Shown here piece by piece: positions 41,836-50,443 of a DNA stretch of 64,000 nt; the first letter of the stretch is position 1; every line of letters starts with the position of its first letter. Both the position numbers and the translations under genes were made by a program. The DNA is from CAIVPM01 sp964615145 (GTDB taxonomy: Bacteria > Bacteroidota > Bacteroidia > Chitinophagales > Chitinophagaceae), in the NCBI GenBank assembly GCA_964615145.1, contig CAZTOP010000007.1, forward strand, positions 1 to 64,000, in the 5' to 3' direction. Under the pieces are notes generated by a model. It worked only from the letters and a program-made list of their open reading frames with translations, ran no database searches and was not told the DNA's origin.

Positions 41836-43023
41836 TTGATAGATTCTAAACAAAAAATTAAAAGCGAAGAGAAAGTAGTTTTGGTAAGTGTTATTCAAAA
41901 AGATAATACAGCCGAACAAGTGCAGGAATATTTAGATGAATTAGCTTTTTTAGCAGAGACCGCGGGTGCAATTGCAGTGAAATCTTTTACACAAAGACTT
42001 GACAGACCAGATAGCAGAACCTTTGTTGGTAAAGGCAAACTTGAGGAAATTGGTAATTATGTTGCAAGCAAGAACATTGATTTAGTAATTTTTGATGATG
42101 AACTTACGGGCTCTCAACTATTAAATATTTCTGATGCAATAAAATGTACAACTATTGATAGAAGTGATTTGATACTTGACATTTTTGCAAGGCGTGCCAG
42201 AACAGCACAAGCCAAGGTTCAGGTAGAATTAGCCCAATATCAATATTTATTGCCAAGGCTTAAAGGAATGTGGAAACACTTGGAAAGGCAAGGTGGAGGT
42301 ATTGGAACTCGTGGTCCAGGTGAAACAGAAATAGAAACTGACAGACGTATTGTTAAAGATAAAATTTCTTTGTTGAGAAAAAGGTTGGGCGAAATTGACA
42401 AACAATCCTTTACTCAAAGAAAAGAACGTGGAGAATTTATTCGTGTATCGCTTGTTGGCTACACCAATGTTGGCAAAAGTACTTTAATGAACACCCTTAG
42501 CAAAAGCGATGTTTTTGCCGAAAATAAACTATTTGCAACACTAGATACCACAACCCGAAAAGTTGTTTTTGAAAATACCCCTTTTTTATTAAGTGATACC
42601 GTAGGGTTTATTCGTAAGTTGCCACATCATTTGGTAGAAAGTTTTAAAAGCACTTTAGATGAGGTAAGAGAAGCAGATATTTTGCTACACGTTGTTGATA
42701 TTGCTCACGAACAGCACGAAGACCAAATTGGTACTGTAAATAAAACATTGCAAGAGTTAAAAGCTTTTGACAAACCCATACTTACCATTTTTAATAAAAT
42801 GGACTTGTACAAGCAAAAGAATTTTGATGATTGGTTAAGCGAAGAAGTAAAAGCCGATATTCTTAGAGAATTACACGAAAAATGGCATAATATAACCGAA
42901 GGAAATTGTGTTTTTATTTCAGCACTTGAAAAAACCAACTTAGAAGAACTAAGAAATATTATTTTGCAAAAAGTGAGAGATATGTACACAATTCGTTATC
43001 CATATAAAACAATGCTTTACTAA
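41836..43023 (+). CDS. hflX: GTPase HflX
   Basis: This 395-residue protein has an N-terminal HflX domain (AFLAETAGAIAVKSFTQRLDRPDSRTFVGKGKL), a linker rich in basic residues (LPRLKGMWKHLERQGGGIGTRGPGETEIE) and a G domain with GYTNVGKST, the LLSDTVGFIRKLP switch and NKMD. HflX binds the 50S subunit and rescues or splits stalled ribosomes, for example after heat stress. No ATG is available near the start; TTG at 41836 gives MIDSKQKI, matching the family's usual N-terminal length. The Rieske gene follows by 4 nt. Confidence 0.95.
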   Translation: MIDSKQKIKSEEKVVLVSVIQKDNTAEQVQEYLDELAFLAETAGAIAVKSFTQRLDRPDSRTFVGKGKLEEIGNYVASKNIDLVIFDDELTGSQLLNISDAIKCTTIDRSDLILDIFARRARTAQAKVQVELAQYQYLLPRLKGMWKHLERQGGGIGTRGPGETEIETDRRIVKDKISLLRKRLGEIDKQSFTQRKERGEFIRVSLVGYTNVGKSTLMNTLSKSDVFAENKLFATLDTTTRKVVFENTPFLLSDTVGFIRKLPHHLVESFKSTLDEVREADILLHVVDIAHEQHEDQIGTVNKTLQELKAFDKPILTIFNKMDLYKQKNFDDWLSEEVKADILRELHEKWHNITEGNCVFISALEKTNLEELRNIILQKVRDMYTIRYPYKTMLY

Positions 43024-43027
43024 AATA

Positions 43028-43366
43028 ATGGTTATTAAAAAGCAAATAAAAATTGCCGAATCTGTAGCAGAGTTTGATTTCAATACAAAGCAAATGTGTA
43101 TTATTGAAGCAGATGGCAAAAAAATAACTATTGCAAAATTTAAGGACAATTACTTTGCTTTTGCCCATAAATGCCCACACGCAGGCGGTATAATGGCAGA
43201 TGGATTTATTGATGCATTAGGAAATGTAGTATGCCCCATTCACCGATATAAGTTTAGTTTGAAAACAGGAAGAAATATTACAGGAGAAGATTATTTAAAA
43301 ACATATTTAATTGAAGTTAATGAAAATGGTGTTTTTGTTGTTTTCGAGGAAAAGAAATGGTTTTAA
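43028..43366 (+). CDS. Rieske [2Fe-2S] ferredoxin-like protein
   Basis: This 112-residue protein is a single Rieske domain. The cluster ligands are visible in CPHAGG (Cys and His about 55-57) and CPIHRYKFSLKTG (Cys and His about 74-77). It lacks a membrane anchor, so it is a soluble electron carrier of the NirD/BphF type rather than part of cytochrome bc1. The redox partner is unknown. It is 4 nt downstream of hflX and so in the same transcript. Confidence 0.9.
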   Translation: MVIKKQIKIAESVAEFDFNTKQMCIIEADGKKITIAKFKDNYFAFAHKCPHAGGIMADGFIDALGNVVCPIHRYKFSLKTGRNITGEDYLKTYLIEVNENGVFVVFEEKKWF

Positions 43367-43418
43367 AATCTCAAACTAATTTTTAATTATTTACTACAGC
43401 ATTTGTTACTTTGCACTT

Positions 43419-43634
43419 GTGAAAAAAAGAACCTTTATATTAATTTGTTTAGTATTTCTGGGTTATTGCCAAATTACCCTGGCACAATGTTCTATTTGCA
43501 CCAAAACAGCCTCTCAGTTAGGCGATGGACCAGCACAAGGTTTAAACGCTGCCATTATTTATTTAATGATTACACCATTAGCCATAATGGGTATTATAGG
43601 TTATAGATGGTGGAAAAAAGAAAAAATGCTTTAG
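43419..43634 (+). CDS. Small membrane protein with signal peptide and CxxC motif
   Basis: This 71-residue protein starts at GTG (43419). It has a signal peptide (ILICLVFLGYCQITLAQ), a CSIC motif straight after the predicted cleavage site, the segment SQLGDGPAQGLNAAIIYLM and one transmembrane helix ending in a basic tail RWWKKEKML. I recall similar small proteins across Bacteroidota but no function. The CxxC at the mature N-terminus suggests metal or redox chemistry on the periplasmic side. It is 52 nt downstream of the Rieske gene. Confidence 0.75.
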   Translation: MKKRTFILICLVFLGYCQITLAQCSICTKTASQLGDGPAQGLNAAIIYLMITPLAIMGIIGYRWWKKEKML

Positions 43635-43808
43635 TAGCACAGGCCTAATTTGTTTTAAGTTAAATCTCAACAGCTGAATCATTAGAAAAACGCTAAACAT
43701 AAAATGCTAATGTAAATTACGATGTTATGGCGACCCTTGATAAAAACAAGAGTTAGTGTAAAACAAACAGTCATGGCTATTATAAATAAAATGATGATTG
43801 TTTAAATT

Positions 43809-44168
43809 TCATGAGTTAAATATCTTGGGTAAGAACATAATTAAACCAATTATAATGCTGGTAATACTTACAAGCATTACAGCACCAGCCTCAACATCTT
43901 TAACAATTTTTATTAAGGGATGATATTCTTCCTGCACCACATTGCAAAGGTTTTCAATACAGGTGTTAATCATTTCAATACTCAGCACCAATGCACAACA
44001 CAAAATTGTAATTACTGTCTCTGTTTTGCTTAATCTCAAACCAACTGCAAGTGCTATTACAAACACAGAAACAAGTAACTGCAATTTTCCATTTCTTTCG
44101 TGCAAGAAGAAATATTTCATCCCACAAAAAGCATTTGATATAGCTTTATAAAAAGACTGCTTTTTCAT
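43809..44168 (-). CDS. dgkA: Diacylglycerol/undecaprenol kinase (DgkA family)
   Basis: This 119-residue protein has three membrane helices and the prokaryotic DAG-kinase signature: a helix with LSIEMINTCIENLCN (the catalytic Glu motif near 83-89) and VKDVEAGAVMLVS. Members phosphorylate diacylglycerol or undecaprenol. It is the last gene of a leftward operon; its ATG overlaps the stop of the ferritin-like gene. About 170 nt to its right in the window hold nothing recognisable. Confidence 0.92.
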   Translation of the reverse strand: MKKQSFYKAISNAFCGMKYFFLHERNGKLQLLVSVFVIALAVGLRLSKTETVITILCCALVLSIEMINTCIENLCNVVQEEYHPLIKIVKDVEAGAVMLVSITSIIIGLIMFLPKIFNS

Positions 44169-44926
44169 TAATGAATGGCAAATACTGATATGCTTTCTTT
44201 TAGATTTTCTATTCTTTTATAATCTAATCTGCCTAATGTTTTTTTGTATTTACTTGTCATTTTGTATAAGTATTTTATAAAAGATACTCCTCCTGCTTTA
44301 AATACATCTTTATGAGCAAACCAAACTAGTAATGCTGTTGCATAAAAGAATATTTTATAAAATTTATTAGTCAAAACCTTTTGCCAGTAAGGTTTTGCGT
44401 TAACTATAACTTCCATTCTTTCTTTTTGAAATTGAATATGTGGTGCTTCATCAATTAAAATATCTGTACATATTTGTTTTAACAAACTGCATTTAGTTGC
44501 ATCTTTTAAAGCCTGATAATAAACTTGTGCAGTACTCTCAACACTAATTACTGCAAGAGTCCACCACTCCATACTTGTGTTCAATCCTCTCACTTTTCTA
44601 AATAAACTATCGCCCCAGTTTTTCTTAATTCTTGGATAGTGTATTACATCTAAATATTTGCCCAGGTTTTCACCGTGTTTTTGTTCTTCCCTAATGAATA
44701 ATTTTATTGCATCAACATAAAAATCATCATCAATCCTTTTGGCGTATTTTGTAGCTGCATTAATCAAATTTTTTCCATCACTTGTTTCGCCTAATTGCCA
44801 GGCTTGCATTGATGTTACTATGTTCCATTTTTCCTGCAATGTAATATTGGGTTGCGTTTCCCAGTTTATTCTTTGTTGTTTAAGGTTGTTGTCAAAATAC
44901 AACAACCATTCGTGTGAACTTTTCAT
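44168..44926 (-). CDS. Ferritin-like diiron protein
   Basis: This 252-residue protein is mostly helical with two ExxH iron-binding motifs in the expected order: LFIREEQKHGENL (about 88-100) and ILIDEAPHIQFQKERM (about 155-170), plus further Glu residues in VISVESTAQVYY. This is the four-helix ferritin-like arrangement. The reaction is unknown; it may be an oxygenase or an iron/peroxide-handling protein. ATG 44926 was chosen; a longer frame starting at 44974 runs back into the creD gene. It sits between creD and dgkA in one operon. Confidence 0.8.
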   Translation of the reverse strand: MKSSHEWLLYFDNNLKQQRINWETQPNITLQEKWNIVTSMQAWQLGETSDGKNLINAATKYAKRIDDDFYVDAIKLFIREEQKHGENLGKYLDVIHYPRIKKNWGDSLFRKVRGLNTSMEWWTLAVISVESTAQVYYQALKDATKCSLLKQICTDILIDEAPHIQFQKERMEVIVNAKPYWQKVLTNKFYKIFFYATALLVWFAHKDVFKAGGVSFIKYLYKMTSKYKKTLGRLDYKRIENLKESISVFAIH

Positions 44927-44946
44927 AATATAAATTTTAATGATGA

Positions 44947-46851
44947 TTAATTGTTTGATTTTTCGCCATACCAATTTATTTTTCTACTACCAAACATTAC
45001 CAACGCAAGTATTACAAACAAGCCAATGCTGCCAACCAATAAAGCTGCATCTTCTAAACGAATAAGTACGAAAATGAAAGCATATAAACAGGTTAAAAAC
45101 AAGCCAAAAACACTTGCTGTTTTATTGCTTTTAAAATGAGATTTTGCATAGAGAGAAATAAGTAAAATGGTTGCTGTTGCTGCAATACAATAAGCTGCAT
45201 CAAACATTAAAAACTCACTGATAGATAATAATAAAGTGAAGAAAATAACCAATGCTATACCAATTAAAACATATTGCACAGGATGCACTGGTTTCTTTTG
45301 CATCAACTCAATAATGAAGAATAAAGCGAAGGTTAAACCTATAAAAAGAATAGCATATTTAATGCTTCTGTTGGTTTTAGAATATTGATCTGTTGGCTGT
45401 AACATACTTACACCAAATGCATAACTAAGTTTGTTAAAGCTAAAATCTTTTACCGTTGTTCCAAAAGGTAAGTTAGCATTATTAAAATTCCATTTTGCCT
45501 GAAAGCCACTGTCTACAACAACTCTAGTGTTTGGTAAATTATTTCCATCAAATTTGGGGTTAGCCCAGCTTGAAGAAATAGCATAATTGCTATTACCGCT
45601 TAAAGGGATAAAATGCAATTGTTCGCTACCTTTTATTTTTAGATTCATGGTAAAAGGAATTGCCTTTTGAAACATATCTATAGCAAGTTCAATATTGGCA
45701 GATAGCCCAATTAACTCAATTTGTTTTGTGGAATTATCAGTTCTTACATAATCTTCTCCTGCATTATTATTTACAGTTACTGTTTCAAAATCTTTTGTTG
45801 GTAAACCTGGTGTTAAATCATATTGTTTACCATTAAAGTTGATTGCCATTTTTTCTTCAATCCCTTTTAAGTCTGTAATACCGTAACAAATTTTTGCATT
45901 GTTAAGTTGTATGCTGTTTACATCAATATCTACTGGAACTTTAATGTTAAAATTGCCTTCATTTTTTAAATCACTTTTGTACAATAAAACTTTATAAATG
46001 CTTCGTGGTCTTATTTCTGGCTGAATATTTCCTGTAACATTTAAGTCTTGTGGCAAAGCATAAAAGTGTTTTGTAACTATTACTTCTTTATTATCACTAT
46101 TTTTTTCCTTAACCAAATAAGGAATGTATAAATAAGGACCATAAACAGTTTGTTCAGTTGCCCAACCTTGCTTAACTTCCTTAACAACTTCTTGTTGTCG
46201 TTGTTGCCTTTCTTTAACCAAATTATCTACAAATACAGTTGGTATAAGCATTAGCAGAATTAATGCACCAGTAATTAATCCTTTAATCAGAATTTTATTG
46301 GCGTGAGATGTTGTCTCTGGATTTTGCGTACGCCAATTGTTGGTTTGAGTTGTTGTGTTGCTAACATTTTCGTTAGCATTTTCAAATTGATTTTGTTCCA
46401 TAAAAATGTTGTTTTGAGATGATGAGAAATATTTATTTATTTTTTTATTGATAAGTAGAATTGCTAAAACTGAGCATCCAAAAAGAGCAAGTGTTGTAAG
46501 TAGCATATGGAATGGAATGCTTTTAGTAAAATCATTGCTATATGTATTACCAAAAAGAAATCCTCCAATAATTCCATAAGGAATGGTACATAAGCAACAA
46601 GCAATAAATAATTTGTTAAACTTTTGTTGTGTAGTTATTTGTTGTTTTTCAATCCATTTTAGTGTTAGGGTTAATACACCAAATACGGGTAAGCTACATA
46701 AACCACCTATAACAGCTACAATAAAAATGGCAACAAAAGCTGCAGTTTCATTATTCAGTAAAAAGTAAAATGATATACAGAATCCTAATATCAGATTTGT
46801 TAATATCCATATTAATGCAGCTATTGATATTGTTGATGGTTTATTATTCAT
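44947..46851 (-). CDS. creD: CreD-family membrane protein with N-terminal extension
   Basis: Residues about 175-634 match CreD (PF06123): a membrane helix LITGALILLMLIPTVFVDNLVKERQQRQQEVVKEV, a large extracytoplasmic domain (GWATEQTVYGPYLYIPY; SNYAISSSWANPKFDG) and C-terminal helices (FALFFIIELMQKKPVHPVQYVLIGIAL). CreD in other bacteria is about 450 residues. Here about 150 residues with four extra helices precede it (SIAALIWILTNLILGFCISF and following). A methionine near 152 could start a normal CreD. CreD is the inner-membrane product of the CreBC stress regulon in enterobacteria; its function is unclear. No CreBC is present here; a winged-helix regulator precedes it. Confidence 0.88.
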   Translation of the reverse strand: MNNKPSTISIAALIWILTNLILGFCISFYFLLNNETAAFVAIFIVAVIGGLCSLPVFGVLTLTLKWIEKQQITTQQKFNKLFIACCLCTIPYGIIGGFLFGNTYSNDFTKSIPFHMLLTTLALFGCSVLAILLINKKINKYFSSSQNNIFMEQNQFENANENVSNTTTQTNNWRTQNPETTSHANKILIKGLITGALILLMLIPTVFVDNLVKERQQRQQEVVKEVKQGWATEQTVYGPYLYIPYLVKEKNSDNKEVIVTKHFYALPQDLNVTGNIQPEIRPRSIYKVLLYKSDLKNEGNFNIKVPVDIDVNSIQLNNAKICYGITDLKGIEEKMAINFNGKQYDLTPGLPTKDFETVTVNNNAGEDYVRTDNSTKQIELIGLSANIELAIDMFQKAIPFTMNLKIKGSEQLHFIPLSGNSNYAISSSWANPKFDGNNLPNTRVVVDSGFQAKWNFNNANLPFGTTVKDFSFNKLSYAFGVSMLQPTDQYSKTNRSIKYAILFIGLTFALFFIIELMQKKPVHPVQYVLIGIALVIFFTLLLSISEFLMFDAAYCIAATATILLISLYAKSHFKSNKTASVFGLFLTCLYAFIFVLIRLEDAALLVGSIGLFVILALVMFGSRKINWYGEKSNN

Positions 46852-46869
46852 TTTTATATTTTAAAAGCA

Positions 46870-46884
46870 CTTTGAATTTCAAAG
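46870..46884. promoter_or_regulatory. Palindrome CTTTGAA-T-TTCAAAG upstream of creD
   Basis: This perfect palindrome lies between the regulator stop and the creD ATG, 19 nt from that ATG. With its GCA flank it matches the site at 47882-47896 before the first gene of the operon. Candidate operator for the winged-helix protein encoded between them. Confidence 0.55.
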
Positions 46885-46901
46885 GTTTTGAACAAAAAAA
46901 A

Positions 46902-47198
46902 TTATTTCGATTTATTAATCATTTGCTCCAATGCTTCTATGTGTTGTTTAAAAGCTTTTTCTCCAACCTTGGTTGCTGAATAAGTTGTATTTGTTTTTCT
47001 GCCAATAAATCCTTTCTGTACCTTAAGATAACCAGCCTCTTCTAAGCCTTTTATATGGCTGGCCAAATTGCCATCAGTAATTTCAAGCAACTCTTTCAAG
47101 TCATTAAAGTTTATTTCATCATTTACCATCAAGGCACTCATTATGCCCAAACGAATACGACTATCAAAAGTTTTATTTAAATTTTGTATTGGGTTCAT
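46902..47198 (-). CDS. Winged-helix transcriptional regulator (HTH_34 type)
   Basis: This 98-residue DNA-binding protein has a winged helix-turn-helix: RLGIMSALMVNDEINFNDLKELLEITDGNLASHIKGLEEAGYLKVQKGFIGRKTNTTY covers the recognition helix and wing. A C-terminal helix (AFKQHIEALEQMINK) probably dimerises it. No sensor domain is seen. It sits between the membrane-protein gene and creD in one operon, and two palindromes flank it, so it likely controls its own operon. Confidence 0.88.
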   Translation of the reverse strand: MNPIQNLNKTFDSRIRLGIMSALMVNDEINFNDLKELLEITDGNLASHIKGLEEAGYLKVQKGFIGRKTNTTYSATKVGEKAFKQHIEALEQMINKSK

Positions 47199-47211
47199 TT
47201 CCTATTTCACA

Positions 47212-47874
47212 TTAATTTCTTTCGTATTTATTCCACATAAAAACACCATAAATAATATGCAGAATTCCAAAGCCAATTGCCCAAAAAAATATACCATAAC
47301 CAATAAACCAAAGATTGATGATACCTAGAAAAATTTGCAGATAGCCAAGATATCTCACTTCTCCTAAAGTAAATTTAGATGCATTAACCAAAGCCAACCC
47401 ATAGAATATTAAACAGCCTGGTGCAATTAATCCAAATGTCTCTGCTTCTATCAACTTTAAAATATATATGCCACCAGCAACTAAGGGAATCATTACATTA
47501 ATGAATAAACGTTTTGATGTTGTTCCCCACAACTTTGTATTGGTTTTTTTGCTACGCAAATAAGTAAACAAAAAAGAAAAAGCAAATGCTGCTATAAATG
47601 TTACAATAGCAATTTGAAATAAACTGTTGCCCATAAATTCTCTCACACTCAGTTTTCCCTGTGTTGCAACATCGTATAAATCGCTATCTAACTTTCTTAA
47701 AGTGTTGCTATACGATTTATTAATTACATTGTTGGCAAAGTATGCACCAACCAATGCACACAAGCCTGCTGCCATACCACTTAAACCACTTAAACTTATA
47801 AACCTGCTGCTGCGTTCCATCATTTGTTTGATGTGCTGCAAGTCTTGTTGATGTTCTTGATTTGAGATGTTCAT
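47212..47874 (-). CDS. Integral membrane protein of unknown function
   Basis: This 220-residue protein has about six hydrophobic helices after a short polar N-terminus NISNQEHQQDLQHIKQMMERSS (SLSGLSGMAAGLCALVGAYF; IAIVTFIAAFAFSFLFTYL; LGIINLWFIGYGIFFWAIGFGILHIIYGV). No recognised family. First gene of the operon with the winged-helix regulator (13 nt downstream) and creD, so it may be part of the same envelope function. ATG 47874 was preferred to an upstream frame that would cross the palindrome. Confidence 0.75.
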   Translation of the reverse strand: MNISNQEHQQDLQHIKQMMERSSRFISLSGLSGMAAGLCALVGAYFANNVINKSYSNTLRKLDSDLYDVATQGKLSVREFMGNSLFQIAIVTFIAAFAFSFLFTYLRSKKTNTKLWGTTSKRLFINVMIPLVAGGIYILKLIEAETFGLIAPGCLIFYGLALVNASKFTLGEVRYLGYLQIFLGIINLWFIGYGIFFWAIGFGILHIIYGVFMWNKYERN

Positions 47875-47881
47875 AAAAGCA

Positions 47882-47896
47882 CTTTGAAATACAAAG
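47882..47896. promoter_or_regulatory. Palindrome CTTTGAA-A-TACAAAG at the operon start
   Basis: A near-perfect palindrome (one mismatched pair) lies 7 nt before the ATG at 47874. It shares AAAAGCACTTTGAA with the site upstream of creD (46870-46884), including the bases outside the palindrome. Confidence 0.55.
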
Positions 47897-47940
47897 TAAT
47901 TAATAGAAAGAATACCAGCCAAATTTTTTTTGAAAATATT

Positions 47941-50295
47941 TTATTCAACTATCCTCAACTTAGCATAGTTCAGCATAATTTTCTTTTCGCCATTTTTTTC
48001 AAATTGAATGGTGGCAATTGGGTTATGTGCCGAACCCTCTATTTTGGCTACAATTCCAAATCCAAATTTTTGATGTTCTACTTTTTGGCTAGGTTGTAAG
48101 TTACTGGTATCACTAGCTTCAAAATTATCCGAAGGAATATGATTGATGGTGGTATTTCTGTTTACAGGAACTGTGTAGGTTGGCTTAGTTTCTTTTTTGG
48201 AAGGAGGTGCTCCATATTTTTTTTCGATGTTGATAACATCATTACTATTTCCAAAACCACGTTGCATTCTTTGAAAAGCACTGCCCTGATTACTCCAATC
48301 CGATTTTGAATTATTTTTAGCTCCGCCACCTGCATAAGATTTGTCAATATACTGTTCTGGCATTTCATTGATAAAACGACTAGGTTCGTTTTGCTGTAAT
48401 TGTCCAAATCTATATCTGGCATTTGCGTAAGTAAGCCATAGATTTTTTTTAGCACGAGTAACTGCTACATAAAATAATCTTCTTTCTTCTTCTAATTCTT
48501 CGCGGGTATTAATACTCATTGCACTTGGGAACAAGGTTTCTTCTACACCTACCACAAATACACAACTAAATTCTAGGCCTTTTGCAGCGTGTATGGTCAT
48601 TAGTTTTACAACATCGCTATCATCTTTGTCATCATCTGTGTCGGTAAGTAAAGTAATTTGTTGTAAGTAACTGCCCAATGTTTTTTCTGTGTATTCCCCA
48701 TCTTCATTACTTGGGCTTTCTGTCCATTCTTTTATGGAGTTTAGTAATTCTTGTACATTCTCATAACGGGCTAAACCTTCAGTAGTTTTATCGTTAAAAA
48801 GCTCTTTAACAAGATTGGTATTTTTACCTACTTGAACTGCCACATCATAAGCATTTTTATCTGTCAATAAAGTTTGGAAATACTTAATCATTATTACAAA
48901 ATTTTGTAATGATTCAAGTGTACCAGCTTTAAATCCAAATTCTCCAGCACGCTCTATCACATTCCAAAATGTAATATTTTGTTCATTAGCTATAACCAAA
49001 CATTTTTCAATAGTAGTTTTTCCAATTCCACGAACCGGATAATTAATAATACGTTTTAAAGCTTCTTCATCTCTTGTATTTACTATAACACGCAAGTAGG
49101 CAATCATATCTTTAATCTCCTTGCGTTGATAAAAGCTTAAGCCACCATAAATTTTATACTTAATTCCTTGTCTTCTTAAGCATTCTTCAAAAGCACGACT
49201 TTGGGCGTTCGTTCTGTATAAAATTGCAAATTCATTATTTCTGAAGTGATTTCGAAGTTTTTGTTCTTGTATCGTATCAGCAACAAATTTTCCTTCGTCA
49301 TTATCTGTCATTGTTCTTACTAGCCTTAGTTTATCTCCGTCTTCATTTTCTGTCCATAATTCTTTAGGTAGTTGCCCCTTATTATTACTAATAACTTCGT
49401 TAGCTACTTTTAAAATGTGCTGCGTGCTGCGATAATTTTGTTCAAGCTTTACCACTTTAACATCGTCATAATCTTTCTGAAATTGAAGAATATTTTCAAT
49501 GGTTGCACCTCTAAAACTGTAAATACTTTGGGCATCATCGCCCACCACACAAATATTTTCGTGAACAGCTGCCAGTAGTTTTGTAATCTGATACTGAACA
49601 GCATTTGTATCTTGATACTCATCAATTAATACAAATTTAAATTTATGTTGATACTTTGCTAGTGCTTCATTATGATACTTTAAAAGCTCATACATTTTGA
49701 GTAATAAATCATCAAAGTCCATAGCCCCATTTTTAAAGCAACGTGCTGCGTAAGCCTTGTAAATATTGGCAATTGCTGGTCTGTTAGCCCTGGTGTCTTC
49801 TTGTACTAAATAAGTGTCAGCAGCATATTCATCGGGTCCAACTAATGCATTTTTTGCAGATGATATTCTGTTGTGAACCACATTAGGTTTATAATGCTTA
49901 TCATCCAATTCCATTTCATTAATAACAGATTTTAATACACTTCTGCTATCATCGGTATCATAAATTGTGAAGTTATTAGGGTAGCCAATTCTGTAAGCCT
50001 CGGCTCTTAAAATTCTTGCAAAAACACTATGGAAAGTGCCTATGTATAGATTTCTTGCCTCTCCGTTACCAAGAATTCTTTCAATTCTTTCTTTCATTTC
50101 GGCAGCAGCTTTGTTGGTAAAGGTTAAAGCTAATATATTAAAAGCGTCAACCCCATTTGCCATCAAGTGTGCTATACGCGTTGTAAGCACTTTTGTTTTA
50201 CCGCTGCCAGCACCAGCCACAATCATAATTGGGCCATTAATATGTGTTACTGCCTCTCTTTGTGGTTCATTCAATCCAAGTAAATAATCCTGCAT
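47941..50295 (-). CDS. uvrD: UvrD/PcrA-type DNA helicase
   Basis: This 784-residue superfamily 1A helicase has LNEPQREAVTHINGP (Q motif), Walker A VAGAGSGKT (about 26-34), TFHSVFARIL (motif Ia region), FVLIDEYQDTN (Walker B), VVGDDAQSIYSFRGA (motif III), EQNYRSTQ (motif IV), MTIHAAKGLEFSCVFVVG (motif V) and VAVTRAKKNLWLT (motif VI). The C-terminus (VEHQKFGFGIVAKIEG) forms the Tudor-like RNA polymerase-binding domain of PcrA. It unwinds DNA in nucleotide excision and mismatch repair. Single gene. Confidence 0.96.
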   Translation of the reverse strand: MQDYLLGLNEPQREAVTHINGPIMIVAGAGSGKTKVLTTRIAHLMANGVDAFNILALTFTNKAAAEMKERIERILGNGEARNLYIGTFHSVFARILRAEAYRIGYPNNFTIYDTDDSRSVLKSVINEMELDDKHYKPNVVHNRISSAKNALVGPDEYAADTYLVQEDTRANRPAIANIYKAYAARCFKNGAMDFDDLLLKMYELLKYHNEALAKYQHKFKFVLIDEYQDTNAVQYQITKLLAAVHENICVVGDDAQSIYSFRGATIENILQFQKDYDDVKVVKLEQNYRSTQHILKVANEVISNNKGQLPKELWTENEDGDKLRLVRTMTDNDEGKFVADTIQEQKLRNHFRNNEFAILYRTNAQSRAFEECLRRQGIKYKIYGGLSFYQRKEIKDMIAYLRVIVNTRDEEALKRIINYPVRGIGKTTIEKCLVIANEQNITFWNVIERAGEFGFKAGTLESLQNFVIMIKYFQTLLTDKNAYDVAVQVGKNTNLVKELFNDKTTEGLARYENVQELLNSIKEWTESPSNEDGEYTEKTLGSYLQQITLLTDTDDDKDDSDVVKLMTIHAAKGLEFSCVFVVGVEETLFPSAMSINTREELEEERRLFYVAVTRAKKNLWLTYANARYRFGQLQQNEPSRFINEMPEQYIDKSYAGGGAKNNSKSDWSNQGSAFQRMQRGFGNSNDVINIEKKYGAPPSKKETKPTYTVPVNRNTTINHIPSDNFEASDTSNLQPSQKVEHQKFGFGIVAKIEGSAHNPIATIQFEKNGEKKIMLNYAKLRIVE

Positions 50296-50381
50296 AAGGC
50301 GTGCAAGATAAGATGTAATATTATTAAAATTTGAATGGTAGGAAATTCAATTTTTACACAATTTTATTATTATGATAATAT

Positions 50382-50417
50382 AACAAAATAGGCTGCCAAT
50401 TGGCAGCCTATTTTGTT
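50382..50417 (-). terminator. Perfect 18-bp palindromic terminator of the giant adhesin gene
   Basis: Arms 50382-50399 and 50400-50417 are exact complements, with a GC-rich centre GGCTGCCAATTGGCAGCC and A/T-rich outer parts giving a T-run on either strand. It follows the stop of the 1805-residue gene and would separate it from uvrD. Confidence 0.85.
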
Positions 50418-50443
50418 GATTGCTTTAAGGGATAAGCAATATT

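Noticed and set aside
43722..43805. A 27-codon frame between the small CxxC protein gene and dgkA
   Set aside because: No ribosome binding site, no signal or recognisable motif; too short to support.
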